Shown in pieces: positions 26,470 to 34,638 of a stretch of DNA of 64,000 nt. The translations under genes and the position numbers were made by a program. Source of the DNA: Alphaproteobacteria bacterium GM202ARS2 (GTDB taxonomy: Bacteria; Pseudomonadota; Alphaproteobacteria; GM7ARS4). Positions within the stretch are counted from its first letter, which is position 1. Each line of letters opens with the position of its first letter. Below the pieces are notes generated by a model that was not told where the DNA came from, searched no databases, and saw nothing but the letters and a program-made list of their open reading frames with translations. The stretch covers positions 22,121-86,120 of the forward strand of contig JACONH010000005.1 of the NCBI GenBank assembly GCA_014323835.1. Reading direction: 5' to 3'.

Positions 26470-27708
26470 ATGCCCGCCACTCATCGTATCGTTCTTCCTG
26501 CTTATTTGCGTAGCCCGGCGGTGCGGCGTATCTTTACCTGTTTAGCTCGCAACGGACAACAGGCGCGCTTCGTGGGTGGGTGTGTGCGCGACAGCATCCT
26601 TCATCGTCCCATTTATGATATCGATATCGCAACAACCACAACGCCAAAGCAAACCATGCAATGGCTACGAGACGACCGTATTTTAACCATTCCCTCGGGG
26701 ATTCGTCACGGCACGGTTACCGCCCTGCTTTCTGGTATCACCTTTGAGATAACCACTTTGCGCGAGGATATCGAGACGTTTGGTCGTCATGCTCGTGTTA
26801 CCTTTACGACCGATTGGCATTTGGATGCGCGCCGCCGTGACTTTACGATGAATGCCCTTTATGCCGACCAAGACGGCACGGTTTATGACTTTTTTGATGG
26901 TATAAGGGATGCGCGCCAGCGGCGGGTGCGCTTCATTGGTGTGCCACACGAGCGTATCAACGAAGATTATTTGCGTATCTTGCGTTTTTTTCGTTTTCTT
27001 GCCAGTCACGGCTCGTTGCCTGCCGATGAGGAGGCATTGGCTGCCTGTCGCCAGTTGGCTGACCAGCTTGCCCATGTATCGGCAGAAAGGCTTTGGAAGG
27101 AAATCGCCCTTCTTTTGAAAGTGGCAAATCCAACGGCTATTCTGGCTTTGATGGCGCGCTGTCGTGTTCTCGCACACCTGCCTGAGCTAGCGGTGCGGGT
27201 CGAGCCCATAAGACGTCTGTGTCGTCTCGATACCGATTATGGCGGCAATGTTGCTTTGCGGCGTTTTACAGCCATGCTCAAACCTGAAACCCATGCCGAT
27301 ACGGTCGCTGAACGCTGGCGATTCTCGGGCAAGCAGAAAAAGAAACTGCACACCCTCCTGGCGGCGACGACCCTCGCCAAAAAGCCGTGGCGGACCCTCG
27401 TCTACCGCTACGGACACAGTATGCTACGGGATATTCTGTTGCTGTCGGCTCGCCCTTACGGGTTCATGCGTTGTCTGTATGCCCTCCGCATTGGCAACGT
27501 CCTCAATCACGCGCGCCGCTTTAAGGCACCCCGCTTTCCTATACGCGGCAAAGACCTCGTTGCCCTCGGCTACCCACAAGATTCGAAACTCGGGGCAAGA
27601 CTCGCTCAAACTGAAGCATGGTGGCTGAAAAAAAATCTAACGCCCAACAAACAGCAATGCCTCGATTATGTCGCAAACAACACACCGCAAAAAGACACAA
27701 AACCATAA
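26470..27708 (+). CDS. cca: CCA tRNA nucleotidyltransferase
   Basis: This is a class II nucleotidyltransferase of the poly(A) polymerase/CCA-adding family. The active site reads FVGGCVRDSILHRPIYDIDIATT, with the metal-binding DxD, followed by RHGTVTALL, LDARRRDFTMNALY and INEDYLRILRFFRF. The 412-residue length fits an alphaproteobacterial CCA enzyme. None of the five tRNA genes in this window encodes the CCA end, so such an enzyme is essential, which supports this assignment over poly(A) polymerase. It follows pheA after an 18-bp gap. Confidence 0.92.
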   Translation: MPATHRIVLPAYLRSPAVRRIFTCLARNGQQARFVGGCVRDSILHRPIYDIDIATTTTPKQTMQWLRDDRILTIPSGIRHGTVTALLSGITFEITTLREDIETFGRHARVTFTTDWHLDARRRDFTMNALYADQDGTVYDFFDGIRDARQRRVRFIGVPHERINEDYLRILRFFRFLASHGSLPADEEALAACRQLADQLAHVSAERLWKEIALLLKVANPTAILALMARCRVLAHLPELAVRVEPIRRLCRLDTDYGGNVALRRFTAMLKPETHADTVAERWRFSGKQKKKLHTLLAATTLAKKPWRTLVYRYGHSMLRDILLLSARPYGFMRCLYALRIGNVLNHARRFKAPRFPIRGKDLVALGYPQDSKLGARLAQTEAWWLKKNLTPNKQQCLDYVANNTPQKDTKP

Positions 27709-27815
27709 AGACAACGTGATACGTATAAGTGTGATGAGGGGGGCTTGCCTCTCGTTTGTCTATGTGTTAGATACTTTTCATTCTATGCTTATCACCCACT
27801 TCGATGGTTGTACCC

Positions 27816-28388
27816 ATGTCTAACGATACAGATTCATCCTCTCACGTTGCTGTTGACGCTGTTGATTCGGGGCGGCGGGATTTTCTTTATATTGCGACGG
27901 GCTCTGTTGCCACTTTTGGGACGGCTCTTGCGGCTTGGCCCTTCATCGACAGCATGAATCCTTCTCGCAATGTTTTGAGTCTTGCCAATCTCGATGTTGA
28001 CATTGCCCGTATCCCCGTGGGACAAGCCATCACTGTGCGGTGGCGCGGCAAGCCCGTCTTTATCCGCCACAGAAGTGCCAGCGAAATTAACGCTGCTCGC
28101 AACGTCGATGTGTCGTCTCTGCCTGACCCGCAAGACGATACCCAACGAGTCAAAAAACCAGAATGGCTCATAACCTTAGGCGTGTGCACGCATCTCGGCT
28201 GCATACCCCTCGGCAATAAAATCGGCGAACCAAGAGGCGACTGGGACGGATGGTTCTGCGTCTGCCACGGCTCACAATATGATACCTCGGGGCGTATCCG
28301 ACAGGGGCCCGCACCCACCAACCTGCAAATTCCACCCTACACATTTATCGATGATCATACCTTGCGCATCGGTACCGACAAAGCATGA
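27816..28388 (+). CDS. petA: Ubiquinol-cytochrome c reductase Rieske iron-sulfur subunit
   Basis: This is the Rieske subunit of the cytochrome bc1 complex, which takes electrons from ubiquinol. The 2Fe-2S ligands are in CTHLGC and CHGSQYD, the two canonical boxes. The N-terminus has a twin-Arg motif ([11 protein letters not shown]) ahead of one membrane segment, so the protein is inserted by the Tat pathway and stays anchored. I chose ATG 27816 (MSNDTDSSS); an ATG four codons upstream is possible. It is the first gene of petABC; the gap of about 95 bp before it should hold the promoter. Confidence 0.96.
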   Translation: MSNDTDSSSHVAVDAVDSGRRDFLYIATGSVATFGTALAAWPFIDSMNPSRNVLSLANLDVDIARIPVGQAITVRWRGKPVFIRHRSASEINAARNVDVSSLPDPQDDTQRVKKPEWLITLGVCTHLGCIPLGNKIGEPRGDWDGWFCVCHGSQYDTSGRIRQGPAPTNLQIPPYTFIDDHTLRIGTDKA

Positions 28389-29590
28389 AAGAAAAAAACA
28401 CAATTCTCCAGTGGATTGACGAGCGTCTGCCCGTCATTACCTTCGTCCGCAAACACTTGATCGATTATCCGACACCGAAGAACCTCAACATCATGTGGAA
28501 CTTCGGCTCTCTCGCCGGCATCATGTTGGTCATCATGATCCTCAGCGGCTGGTTCCTCGCAACCCACTACGTCGCCGACACCGAAAAAGCCTTCGCCAGC
28601 GTCCAGCACATCATGCGGGACGTCAACTACGGATGGCTCATACGCTATATCCATATGAATGGCTCGTCATTCTTCTTTATCCTGCTCTACCTCCACTTGC
28701 TGCGGGGCTTGTATTATGGCTCCTACAAAAAGCCACGGGAACTCCTCTGGATTATCGGCGTTGTCCTCTTAATTCTTGTCATGGTCACCGCCTTTGTCGG
28801 CTACGTTCTGCCCTGGGGACAAATGAGCTACTGGGGGGCGACTGTCATTACCAACCTGTTTTCCGCTATCCCCTGGATTGGCGAAGACATCGTCATCCTC
28901 ATTCTTGGCGGCTTCAGCGTTGATCAGCCAACGCTGACACGCTTCTTCGCTATCCATTTTCTGATTCCGTTTGTCATCGTTGGCTTGACGATGATTCATT
29001 TAATGGCGTTGCACGTGAGCAAGTCGAACAATCCTCTTGGGGTGGAGGTCAAAACAAAAGACGACACTGTGCCGTTTCATCCGTATTACACTGGCAAAGA
29101 CGTGTTGGGTCTGGCGGTGTTTTTACTGATTTTTGCGGTTGTCGTATTTTTCTTTCCGCAGTTTTTCTCGGAGCCCGAGAATTCGATTCCTGCCAATCCT
29201 CTTGTGACTCCTGAGCACATTGTTCCCGAGTGGTATTTTCTGCCGTATTATGCCATGTTGCGAGCGATTCCCGATAAATTGTTGGGCGTCATTGTTATGT
29301 TTGGTTCGGTATTTATTTTGTTTTTTGTGCCGTGGCTGGATCGCCATCCCATTCGGAGTGCGTTGTTCCGTCCGCTTTATCGGCAGTTTTTCTTTATTTT
29401 TGTGGCTGTCGTCTTCATTCTGGGCTGGTGCGGGAGCAATCCGCCACAAGGCGTTTATGTTGTGATTGCCCGTTGGGCGACGGTCTATTATTTTGCCTTT
29501 TTCTTGGTGATTATGCCTTTGTTGTCTCGCTTCGAGAAGGGGCGGTCGCCCCCTGAGTCGATTCATGCTGCTGAGCGGATGAAACTATGA
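28385..29590 (+). CDS. petB: Cytochrome b
   Basis: This is the membrane core of the bc1 complex. The four haem-ligating His residues are visible in [30 protein letters not shown] and MIHLMALH. The ubiquinol-oxidation motif [18 protein letters not shown] is complete, and about eight membrane segments cover the 401 residues. The gene overlaps petA and petC by 4 bp on each side, so the three are one operon with coupled translation. Confidence 0.97.
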   Translation: MKEKNTILQWIDERLPVITFVRKHLIDYPTPKNLNIMWNFGSLAGIMLVIMILSGWFLATHYVADTEKAFASVQHIMRDVNYGWLIRYIHMNGSSFFFILLYLHLLRGLYYGSYKKPRELLWIIGVVLLILVMVTAFVGYVLPWGQMSYWGATVITNLFSAIPWIGEDIVILILGGFSVDQPTLTRFFAIHFLIPFVIVGLTMIHLMALHVSKSNNPLGVEVKTKDDTVPFHPYYTGKDVLGLAVFLLIFAVVVFFFPQFFSEPENSIPANPLVTPEHIVPEWYFLPYYAMLRAIPDKLLGVIVMFGSVFILFFVPWLDRHPIRSALFRPLYRQFFFIFVAVVFILGWCGSNPPQGVYVVIARWATVYYFAFFLVIMPLLSRFEKGRSPPESIHAAERMKL

Positions 29591-30351
29591 AACGTCTTGT
29601 CCTTTTCATGCTTCTGGTTGGCGGGGCAAGTCTGCTTGGGCTCAAGCCCACCTACGCGGCCCAGGGGTCGATACCCATACCCGCACAGTATTGGTCTTTC
29701 GAAAGCCCGTTGGGCAAGTTCGACCGCAGTGCTCTGCAACGAGGATTGCAGATTTATATCGAGATTTGTGCGTCTTGCCATTCGTTGCGCCATGTCCGCT
29801 ATCAAGACCTCGAGTTCATTGGCTATAGCCGAGAAGACATCCAACGAATCGCACGAGACTACGAAGTGCAAGATGGCCCCGATGACGAAGGGCAAATGTA
29901 TCAACGCCCGGCTCTGCCACAAGACTTTTTCGTTGAGCCCTTTGCCAACGCCCAAGCCGCACGCGCAGCCAACGGCGGCGCCTACCCCCCCGATTTATCC
30001 CTGATAACGTTGTCTCGCCGCAACGCCCTCAACTATACGGCAGCCCTGCTGCAAGGATACCGAGACGCACCGCCAGGGGTGCGACTGACCGAAGGCAAAT
30101 ACTACAACATCTATTTCCCGGGCAAACAAATCGGCATGCCGCCACCCCTGCTCGATGATATCATCGACTACGAAGACGGCACCCTCGCAAGCGTCGACCA
30201 GATGGCTCTCGATATCACTACCTTCTTAGCGTGGGCAGCTGAACCCAAAGCCGAAAAAAGAAAAACCATCGGCTTACAAGTCGTCATCTTCCTCTTCTTC
30301 TTGCTCCTGCTCGTCCTCGCCAGCAAAAAACGAATCTGGAAAAATATATAA
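29587..30351 (+). CDS. petC: Cytochrome c1
   Basis: The 254-residue product has a signal peptide ([23 protein letters not shown]), a single haem attachment site CASCH at about 61-65, the periplasmic haem domain with GMPPPL carrying the likely axial Met, and a C-terminal anchor ([15 protein letters not shown]). It passes electrons from the Rieske protein to soluble or membrane cytochrome c; a candidate acceptor, a CycM-like protein, is encoded at 61.7-62.2 kb. Confidence 0.97.
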   Translation: MKRLVLFMLLVGGASLLGLKPTYAAQGSIPIPAQYWSFESPLGKFDRSALQRGLQIYIEICASCHSLRHVRYQDLEFIGYSREDIQRIARDYEVQDGPDDEGQMYQRPALPQDFFVEPFANAQAARAANGGAYPPDLSLITLSRRNALNYTAALLQGYRDAPPGVRLTEGKYYNIYFPGKQIGMPPPLLDDIIDYEDGTLASVDQMALDITTFLAWAAEPKAEKRKTIGLQVVIFLFFLLLLVLASKKRIWKNI

Positions 30352-30388
30352 CGTGACTTAAACGCCTGTTAGCCCTATATACGTAAAT

Positions 30389-30943
30389 ATGAAGGCAAAC
30401 GCACAACCGTCCACCATGCCCAAACAGGAGCAGGAGGGCAGACGCAACCCCCTAGAAGTCGCAAACTATATCATTCGACAGGGCATCAACAACAAAAAGC
30501 CCTATACACTTCTACAGATCATCAAGCTGGTCTATATCGCACACGGCTGGTACATGGCGCTCAAGGGCAGTGCCAAATCCCCTCTTATCAGCGAAGACGT
30601 CATGGCGTGGAAATACGGACCTGTTGTTATCACCGTCTATCATGCCCTCAAAACAAATGGCAATAAACCCATAAAAGAAACCCTCGAAGATGTCGGTGAA
30701 GGCGAAGGCTTTACTGAGTTCGAAAAAAGCCTCTTGAATAGAGTTCTGGAAAAATATGGGCACCGCGATGGTGTCTATCTATCTGCCTTAACCCACCAAG
30801 AAGGCACGCCCTGGTATAAAGTTTATGATGGAAAACGCTATAATGAAATCATAGACAACCAACTTATTTACCAGCACTTCAAAAAGCTCAAGGAGGAAAA
30901 CATCAAAAGACAACAACAGGAACAACAACATGAGCAACGATGA
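30389..30943 (+). CDS. Panacea-domain (DUF4065) protein, candidate antitoxin
   Basis: The 184-residue product contains the core of the Panacea (DUF4065, SocA-like) domain: QIIKLVYIAHGWYMAL, then VMAWKYGPVVITVYHALK and an acidic linker. This domain serves as the antitoxin in many toxin-antitoxin pairs in which the partner varies. The tail (KRQQQEQQHEQR) is Gln- and Glu-rich. The following gene overlaps it by 14 bp, which is typical of antitoxin-toxin pairs. A second ATG at 30416 is possible. The pair lies between petC and tRNA-Thr and is AT-richer than petC, suggesting acquisition. Confidence 0.82.
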   Translation: MKANAQPSTMPKQEQEGRRNPLEVANYIIRQGINNKKPYTLLQIIKLVYIAHGWYMALKGSAKSPLISEDVMAWKYGPVVITVYHALKTNGNKPIKETLEDVGEGEGFTEFEKSLLNRVLEKYGHRDGVYLSALTHQEGTPWYKVYDGKRYNEIIDNQLIYQHFKKLKEENIKRQQQEQQHEQR

Positions 30944-31325
30944 ACAGAGTAAAATCCATGTTGTCGGGCAAGAGAAACCGAGGGAATCTACCCAACGTAA
31001 AAAAGCAGAGTTCGAAGAAAAGAAAATCGACCATGAAAGCAAGAGAGAAGACCGCAAAGATAAAATACGCATAGCCATTGATCAGGGCATGCTCGCTCTT
31101 GTCCACCTTATCCGTATCTTTCTTATTGTTATCGTGGCAACCGCCATACCCTGCCACATTGTCAATATAGAAAAGCCGTCATGGCTGTCGTGGCTTCTTT
31201 CATTCTTTAATTGTGGCTTCGTCACAACCATTCTAACCCAAACGATAACGGGTGCGATTGTAACAGTGCTTGTTGCTTTTTACATCAACTGGATTTTTTT
31301 CAGCAAAAAAGAATCATCCTCCTGA
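30930..31325 (+). CDS. Small membrane protein paired with the Panacea gene, candidate toxin
   Basis: The 131-residue product has a highly charged N-terminal half (residues about 1-50, rich in Lys, Glu and Arg, likely helical or coiled) and a hydrophobic second half with two or three membrane segments (LIRIFLIVIVATAIPCHIV and a longer stretch ending in VLVAFYINWIFF). It matches no family I know. Its start lies inside the Panacea gene (14-bp overlap), implying translational coupling. Membrane-acting toxins are known among Panacea partners, so this could be the toxin, but that rests on position alone. Confidence 0.6.
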   Translation: MSNDEQSKIHVVGQEKPRESTQRKKAEFEEKKIDHESKREDRKDKIRIAIDQGMLALVHLIRIFLIVIVATAIPCHIVNIEKPSWLSWLLSFFNCGFVTTILTQTITGAIVTVLVAFYINWIFFSKKESSS

Positions 31326-31338
31326 CATTTTTACGTGC

Positions 31339-31411
31339 GTGCCGTCGGGTGGAATTGAACCACCGACCTCACCCTTACCAAGGGTGCGCTCTACCCCTGA
31401 GCTACGACGGC
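31339..31411 (-). tRNA. tRNA-Thr (anticodon GGT)
   Basis: The minus strand forms a cloverleaf. The acceptor pairs GCCGTCG with CGACGGC, the anticodon stem is ACCCT/AGGGT with loop TGGTA flanked by T and A (anticodon GGT, reading ACC), and the T arm is GGTGGTTCAATTCCACC. The discriminator is A and CCA is not encoded (CGC follows). It lies 13 bp beyond the stop of the candidate toxin gene, on the other strand. Confidence 0.96.
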
Positions 31412-31441
31412 TTGCCTGCGCGCATGCTAGCATATTTGCAC

Positions 31442-31473
31442 GGGCATGGTGGCTTTTTTGCCCTCATTTTTTT
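31442..31473 (+). terminator. Possible weak terminator
   Basis: The stem GGGCA/TGCCC around a 12-base loop is followed by TCATTTTTTT. It would stop plus-strand transcription from the Panacea pair after tRNA-Thr and before it runs into the convergent NDUFA9-like gene. The stem is only 5 bp, so confidence is low. Confidence 0.3.
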
Positions 31474-32420
31474 GTAAAGCGTTGCAACAGTGACGGCAGA
31501 TGATCCTCGAGGGCTTGCGGACGTATGCCTAAGCGCATCAGCGCGCCCGAATCCTCGGCAACATTATCATAAGCCAGCAACCGCACGTTGTCGGGCGTCA
31601 ACAAACGCCCCGGTAGCACATTGGTGGCATAAGAGAGCAGTCGTGCCAGCCACAGCGGCATCGGCAACAACAGACGTTGGCGTTTCGTGGCGCGAGCAAT
31701 CATCGCCATCAGAGCCCCGAAAGGATAAGCCTGTGGGCCAACAATATCGATGTCCTGCCCCTTCATGCTCGGCATCGCCAAAAGAGCAACGATGGCACGT
31801 GCCACATCACCAACATAAACCGGATGTAAACGAGTGCCACGGCGAGAAAGACCCCACAAAGCATGAGTCCCGAAAACAGGAAGCACAGGCGTAAAACGCG
31901 CAAGCGAGGCAAACAACGGGAAAAAACGATCTTCATAACCAAAAACCAAACCCGGCCTCACAAGGGTCGCGGTGGGAAAAACCTCCCGCACCGCTTGTTC
32001 GCCCTGCACCTTCGAGCGAGCATAACGCGACGATGGCACCTGATGAACCCCAAGAGCCGACACATGTATAAGACGAGCAACGCCCGCCTCTGCCGCACAA
32101 ACAGCAATACGGCGGGCACCCTCGTGGTGCACCGCTTGAAACGCACCCCGAGACAACAACGGCTCACGCAAAATGCCTATCAAATTAATGACCGCCTCAG
32201 CACCCTGTACGTTGGACTCGATGGAACGTCTGTCCCTCAACGAGCCATAGACAGGGGCGATTTGCCCCACTTCGCCATAAACGCGCACGAAACCCGCCGC
32301 ACGCACGTCACGGGTAACCACCCGCACCATATAGCCTTTGCGCGCCAAATGACGCAAAAGATAACGTCCCAGAAAACCGCTCCCGCCAAAAACAGTCAAC
32401 AAACGCTTGTCAGAATTCAT
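31464..32420 (-). CDS. Complex I NDUFA9-like NAD(P)-binding protein
   Basis: The product, about 318 residues, is an atypical short-chain dehydrogenase with a full Rossmann motif (VFGGSGFLGRYLLRHLA), the AVINLIGIL segment, and a YARSK stretch (SSRYARSKVQGEQAV) that holds the YxxxK pair. These features match the NDUFA9-type accessory protein of alphaproteobacterial and mitochondrial complex I. Its role is stabilisation of the enzyme rather than catalysis. Together with the NDUFS4-like gene at 12.3 kb it indicates a mitochondria-like complex I. I chose ATG 32420 (MNSDKRLLTVFG); an ATG at 32441 is in frame. It is divergent from the metallohydrolase gene. Confidence 0.9.
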   Translation of the reverse strand: MNSDKRLLTVFGGSGFLGRYLLRHLARKGYMVRVVTRDVRAAGFVRVYGEVGQIAPVYGSLRDRRSIESNVQGAEAVINLIGILREPLLSRGAFQAVHHEGARRIAVCAAEAGVARLIHVSALGVHQVPSSRYARSKVQGEQAVREVFPTATLVRPGLVFGYEDRFFPLFASLARFTPVLPVFGTHALWGLSRRGTRLHPVYVGDVARAIVALLAMPSMKGQDIDIVGPQAYPFGALMAMIARATKRQRLLLPMPLWLARLLSYATNVLPGRLLTPDNVRLLAYDNVAEDSGALMRLGIRPQALEDHLPSLLQRFTKK

Positions 32421-32496
32421 CCGTGTCCGAGGTTGCACCATCGCTCCTTTATACCTATATTTATGCCGTTACGTTTTTTTCGCCCCCCTTGCCCTT

Positions 32497-33561
32497 ATGA
32501 TAGCGCGTCTTACATCCTATATGGCGTCTTTTTTCACCCGCCGCCGCCCCCGCCGCAACCAACGTCCCCGTCAACACAAACGTCCTGGTCGCCGTCTTTT
32601 TCTTGCCCACAGCTTAAAGCTGTTTACGGCTGCCCTCGGCTTACTTGCGGCGCGCTCTGTTCTCAAGCCTTCGCCCGCCCTCGCCATCAGCACGCCTCTG
32701 TCGATTCAGCAAGTCGCCGACGGCATCTATCTTCATGTCGGTCGCCACGAACGTCCCTCACCACAAAACCGCGGCGATATCGCCAACATCGCCTTTATCG
32801 TTGGCGATGAACGTGTCCTCGTCTTCGATAGCGGTTATGCCCCCTATCTCGGCTCATCCCTCAAAGCCGCCGTTGCCTCCATAACCGACAAGCCCATCGC
32901 CTACGTCATAACCAGCCACATTCACCCCGACCATATTTTTGGCAACAGCGCGCTGCAAGCACCAGACGTTACCTTCATCGGTCATAAAGATTTACCGACA
33001 GCCTTTAAGCACGTGGGCCCCTACTATCTGCGGGGGTTAGCCGACAACATTGGCACCCAAGCCGCCACCGGCGCGCAGCTGGTGCCACCATCCCTACTGG
33101 TGGACCTGAACAAGCCCCTCGTTCTCGACTTAGGCGGACGCTCGGTGCGTATCGAAGCCTGGAAGCCCGCCCACACCCACGCCGACGTGACCGCCTTCGA
33201 TGACAAAAGCGGCGTCCTTCTCACCGGTGACCTCGTCTTCGTCTCACATGTGCCCACATTCGATGGCTCAACCCTCGGATGGATCGGTGCCCTCAAAGCC
33301 ATGCGCACCTACCAATGCAAAGGTATCCTGCCCGGACACGGAAAAGCCTCTATCGGCAACCAATGGACACAACCCATCGATGCCATGCTCACATACTTAA
33401 CCACCGTCGTTACCGATGTGCGCGCCCTCATCGCCCGCAACGCCACCATAGACGAAGCCGTCAAACAAGCAGCACAAAGCCAAAAAAAGAATTGGCTCCT
33501 TTTCGATGATTACCACCCCGGCAACGTAACCTTCGCCTTTGCCGAACTCGAGTGGGAATAG
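32497..33561 (+). CDS. Exported metallo-beta-lactamase-fold protein, quinoprotein relay system zinc metallohydrolase type
   Basis: After a Lys/Arg-rich N-terminus with a Tat-like signal (GRRLFLAHSLKLFTAALG, cleavage near SPALA), the protein has a metallo-beta-lactamase fold with the zinc motif HIHPDH followed by IFGN, then HTHAD, LTGDLVF and the late His of LPGHGKA. The block GHKDLPTAFKHVGPYYLRG and SLLGW-like STLGWIGALKAM match what I know of the quinoprotein relay system zinc metallohydrolases, SoxH-like proteins found beside PQQ dehydrogenases. Function is not established. The true start may be 32497 or 32521. The next gene is a SoxYZ-like carrier, as expected for this system. Confidence 0.8.
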   Translation: MIARLTSYMASFFTRRRPRRNQRPRQHKRPGRRLFLAHSLKLFTAALGLLAARSVLKPSPALAISTPLSIQQVADGIYLHVGRHERPSPQNRGDIANIAFIVGDERVLVFDSGYAPYLGSSLKAAVASITDKPIAYVITSHIHPDHIFGNSALQAPDVTFIGHKDLPTAFKHVGPYYLRGLADNIGTQAATGAQLVPPSLLVDLNKPLVLDLGGRSVRIEAWKPAHTHADVTAFDDKSGVLLTGDLVFVSHVPTFDGSTLGWIGALKAMRTYQCKGILPGHGKASIGNQWTQPIDAMLTYLTTVVTDVRALIARNATIDEAVKQAAQSQKKNWLLFDDYHPGNVTFAFAELEWE

Positions 33562-33572
33562 CCTAAAAAAGC

Positions 33573-33608
33573 TTGACAGACCCCCCCTAAAACGCTGACA
33601 TATATAAG
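33573..33608 (+). promoter_or_regulatory. Possible promoter of the SoxYZ-like gene
   Basis: TTGACA at 33573-33578 is a perfect -35 hexamer, and an A/T-rich ATATATAAG block ends at 33608. The best-fitting -10 (TATAAG) is 24 bp away, longer than usual, so the site is only a candidate. It lies between the two genes, so the carrier may have its own promoter in addition to read-through. Confidence 0.3.
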
Positions 33609-33646
33609 AGGGGAAGCCCTCACACCACCTTCGGAGATTTTGTCCC

Positions 33647-34462
33647 ATGACCCGCTTTTTTTGCTTACTTGCTTGTGCGGCTTTTGCCTTTCCCGTCTCG
33701 TCTCAGGCCGGCGGCAAACTGGACGACCATAGCCTCTGGCAAGAATCCCTAAAGGAACAAGTTTTTCCCGATACCACCATTCAAGATGGCTCCTCCTTCA
33801 TGACGCTCAAGACGCCCTATCGCGCCCTCGATGCCGCGATCGTGCCTATCGCCCTCCAGTTCAAAGAGCCCGAAGACATCAAAAACGTCTCCTTCGTCAT
33901 CGACCACAACCCCTCGCCCTTCGTCATAGCTATAGACACCAGCGAACCCAACACACACCCCGACGTGCGCTTGCGCGTCCGCATCGACAGCTACACCTAT
34001 CTGCGAGCCATTGCCGAAACAAAAAGTGGCGAATTCTTCCAAGTCGCCAACTTCGTCAAAGCAGCAGGCGGATGCTCCGCACCCTCCCTATCAGGTATGG
34101 CAGAAGCAGAAAAATACATGGGACAGATGAAAGTCAAATTCATCGAACGCAACAACGGATGGGTCAAAGCACGACTCATGGTCCGACACCCAAACTACTC
34201 GGGATTCCAATTCGACCAAATCAGCCGCTCGGAAATTCCAGCCCACTTCATCGATAGCGTCGTCGTCTCCTCAAACGGCAGAGCCCTATTCACCGCAGAA
34301 CCAAGCATCTCTATCAGCGAAAACCCCGTCTTCACATTCCTATACAGAGAAAGCAACACAAACGGCACCGTCGACGTCGCCATCACCGACAATAAAGGCA
34401 ACGTCTACGAAGGCAGCTGGCAAGTCCCACAAGACCTCGCCGAAGTCGCCGCAAAAAATTAA
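33647..34462 (+). CDS. SoxYZ-like carrier protein of the quinoprotein-associated type
   Basis: The 271-residue product has a signal peptide (TRFFCLLACAAFAFPVSSQA) and two fused domains. Residues about 30-145 resemble SoxY, ending in the swinging-arm motif AAGGCSAPS with a single Cys near 142. Residues about 155-265 resemble SoxZ (VKFIERNNGWVKARLMVRHP, ending VYEGSW). In Sox sulfur oxidation, substrates are carried on the Cys of SoxY bound to SoxZ. Fused forms like this are known as quinoprotein dehydrogenase-associated SoxYZ-like carriers. No other sox gene is present, which supports that subtype. The cargo is unknown. Confidence 0.85.
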   Translation: MTRFFCLLACAAFAFPVSSQAGGKLDDHSLWQESLKEQVFPDTTIQDGSSFMTLKTPYRALDAAIVPIALQFKEPEDIKNVSFVIDHNPSPFVIAIDTSEPNTHPDVRLRVRIDSYTYLRAIAETKSGEFFQVANFVKAAGGCSAPSLSGMAEAEKYMGQMKVKFIERNNGWVKARLMVRHPNYSGFQFDQISRSEIPAHFIDSVVVSSNGRALFTAEPSISISENPVFTFLYRESNTNGTVDVAITDNKGNVYEGSWQVPQDLAEVAAKN

Positions 34463-34491
34463 TAACTCCCCCCCCCGCCGCCCGCCGCCCG

Positions 34492-34614
34492 CCGCCAACG
34501 GGAAACAGTCAAAAAAACACATCAATTGTTTCACGGGAAGTAGTCGATTCGAACACACAAATTGTTTCACGGGAAACAGTCGAAAAAAACACATCAATTG
34601 TTTCACGTGAAACA
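34492..34614. repeat. parS: parS cluster B: one perfect, one near-perfect and two degenerate palindromes
   Basis: The perfect site TGTTTCACGTGAAACA is at 34599-34614. A one-mismatch site (centre CACGGG) is at 34563-34578, a poorer one at 34527-34542, and a half-site (ACGGGAAACA) ends at 34507. The spacing of starts is 36, 36 and about 35 bp, nearly the same as in the other two clusters. The cluster lies between the 3' end of the SoxYZ-like gene and the 3' end of the DUF4175 gene. A run of CCG repeats precedes it at 34467-34496. Confidence 0.85.
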
Positions 34615-34638
34615 TTCGAGTCGACCCCAATCTTGCCG

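Noticed and set aside
31863..32810. A 315-codon plus-strand frame across the NDUFA9-like and metallohydrolase genes.
   Set aside because: It is basic, low-complexity and antisense to a recognisable gene; it overlaps the signal peptide of the next gene in another frame.
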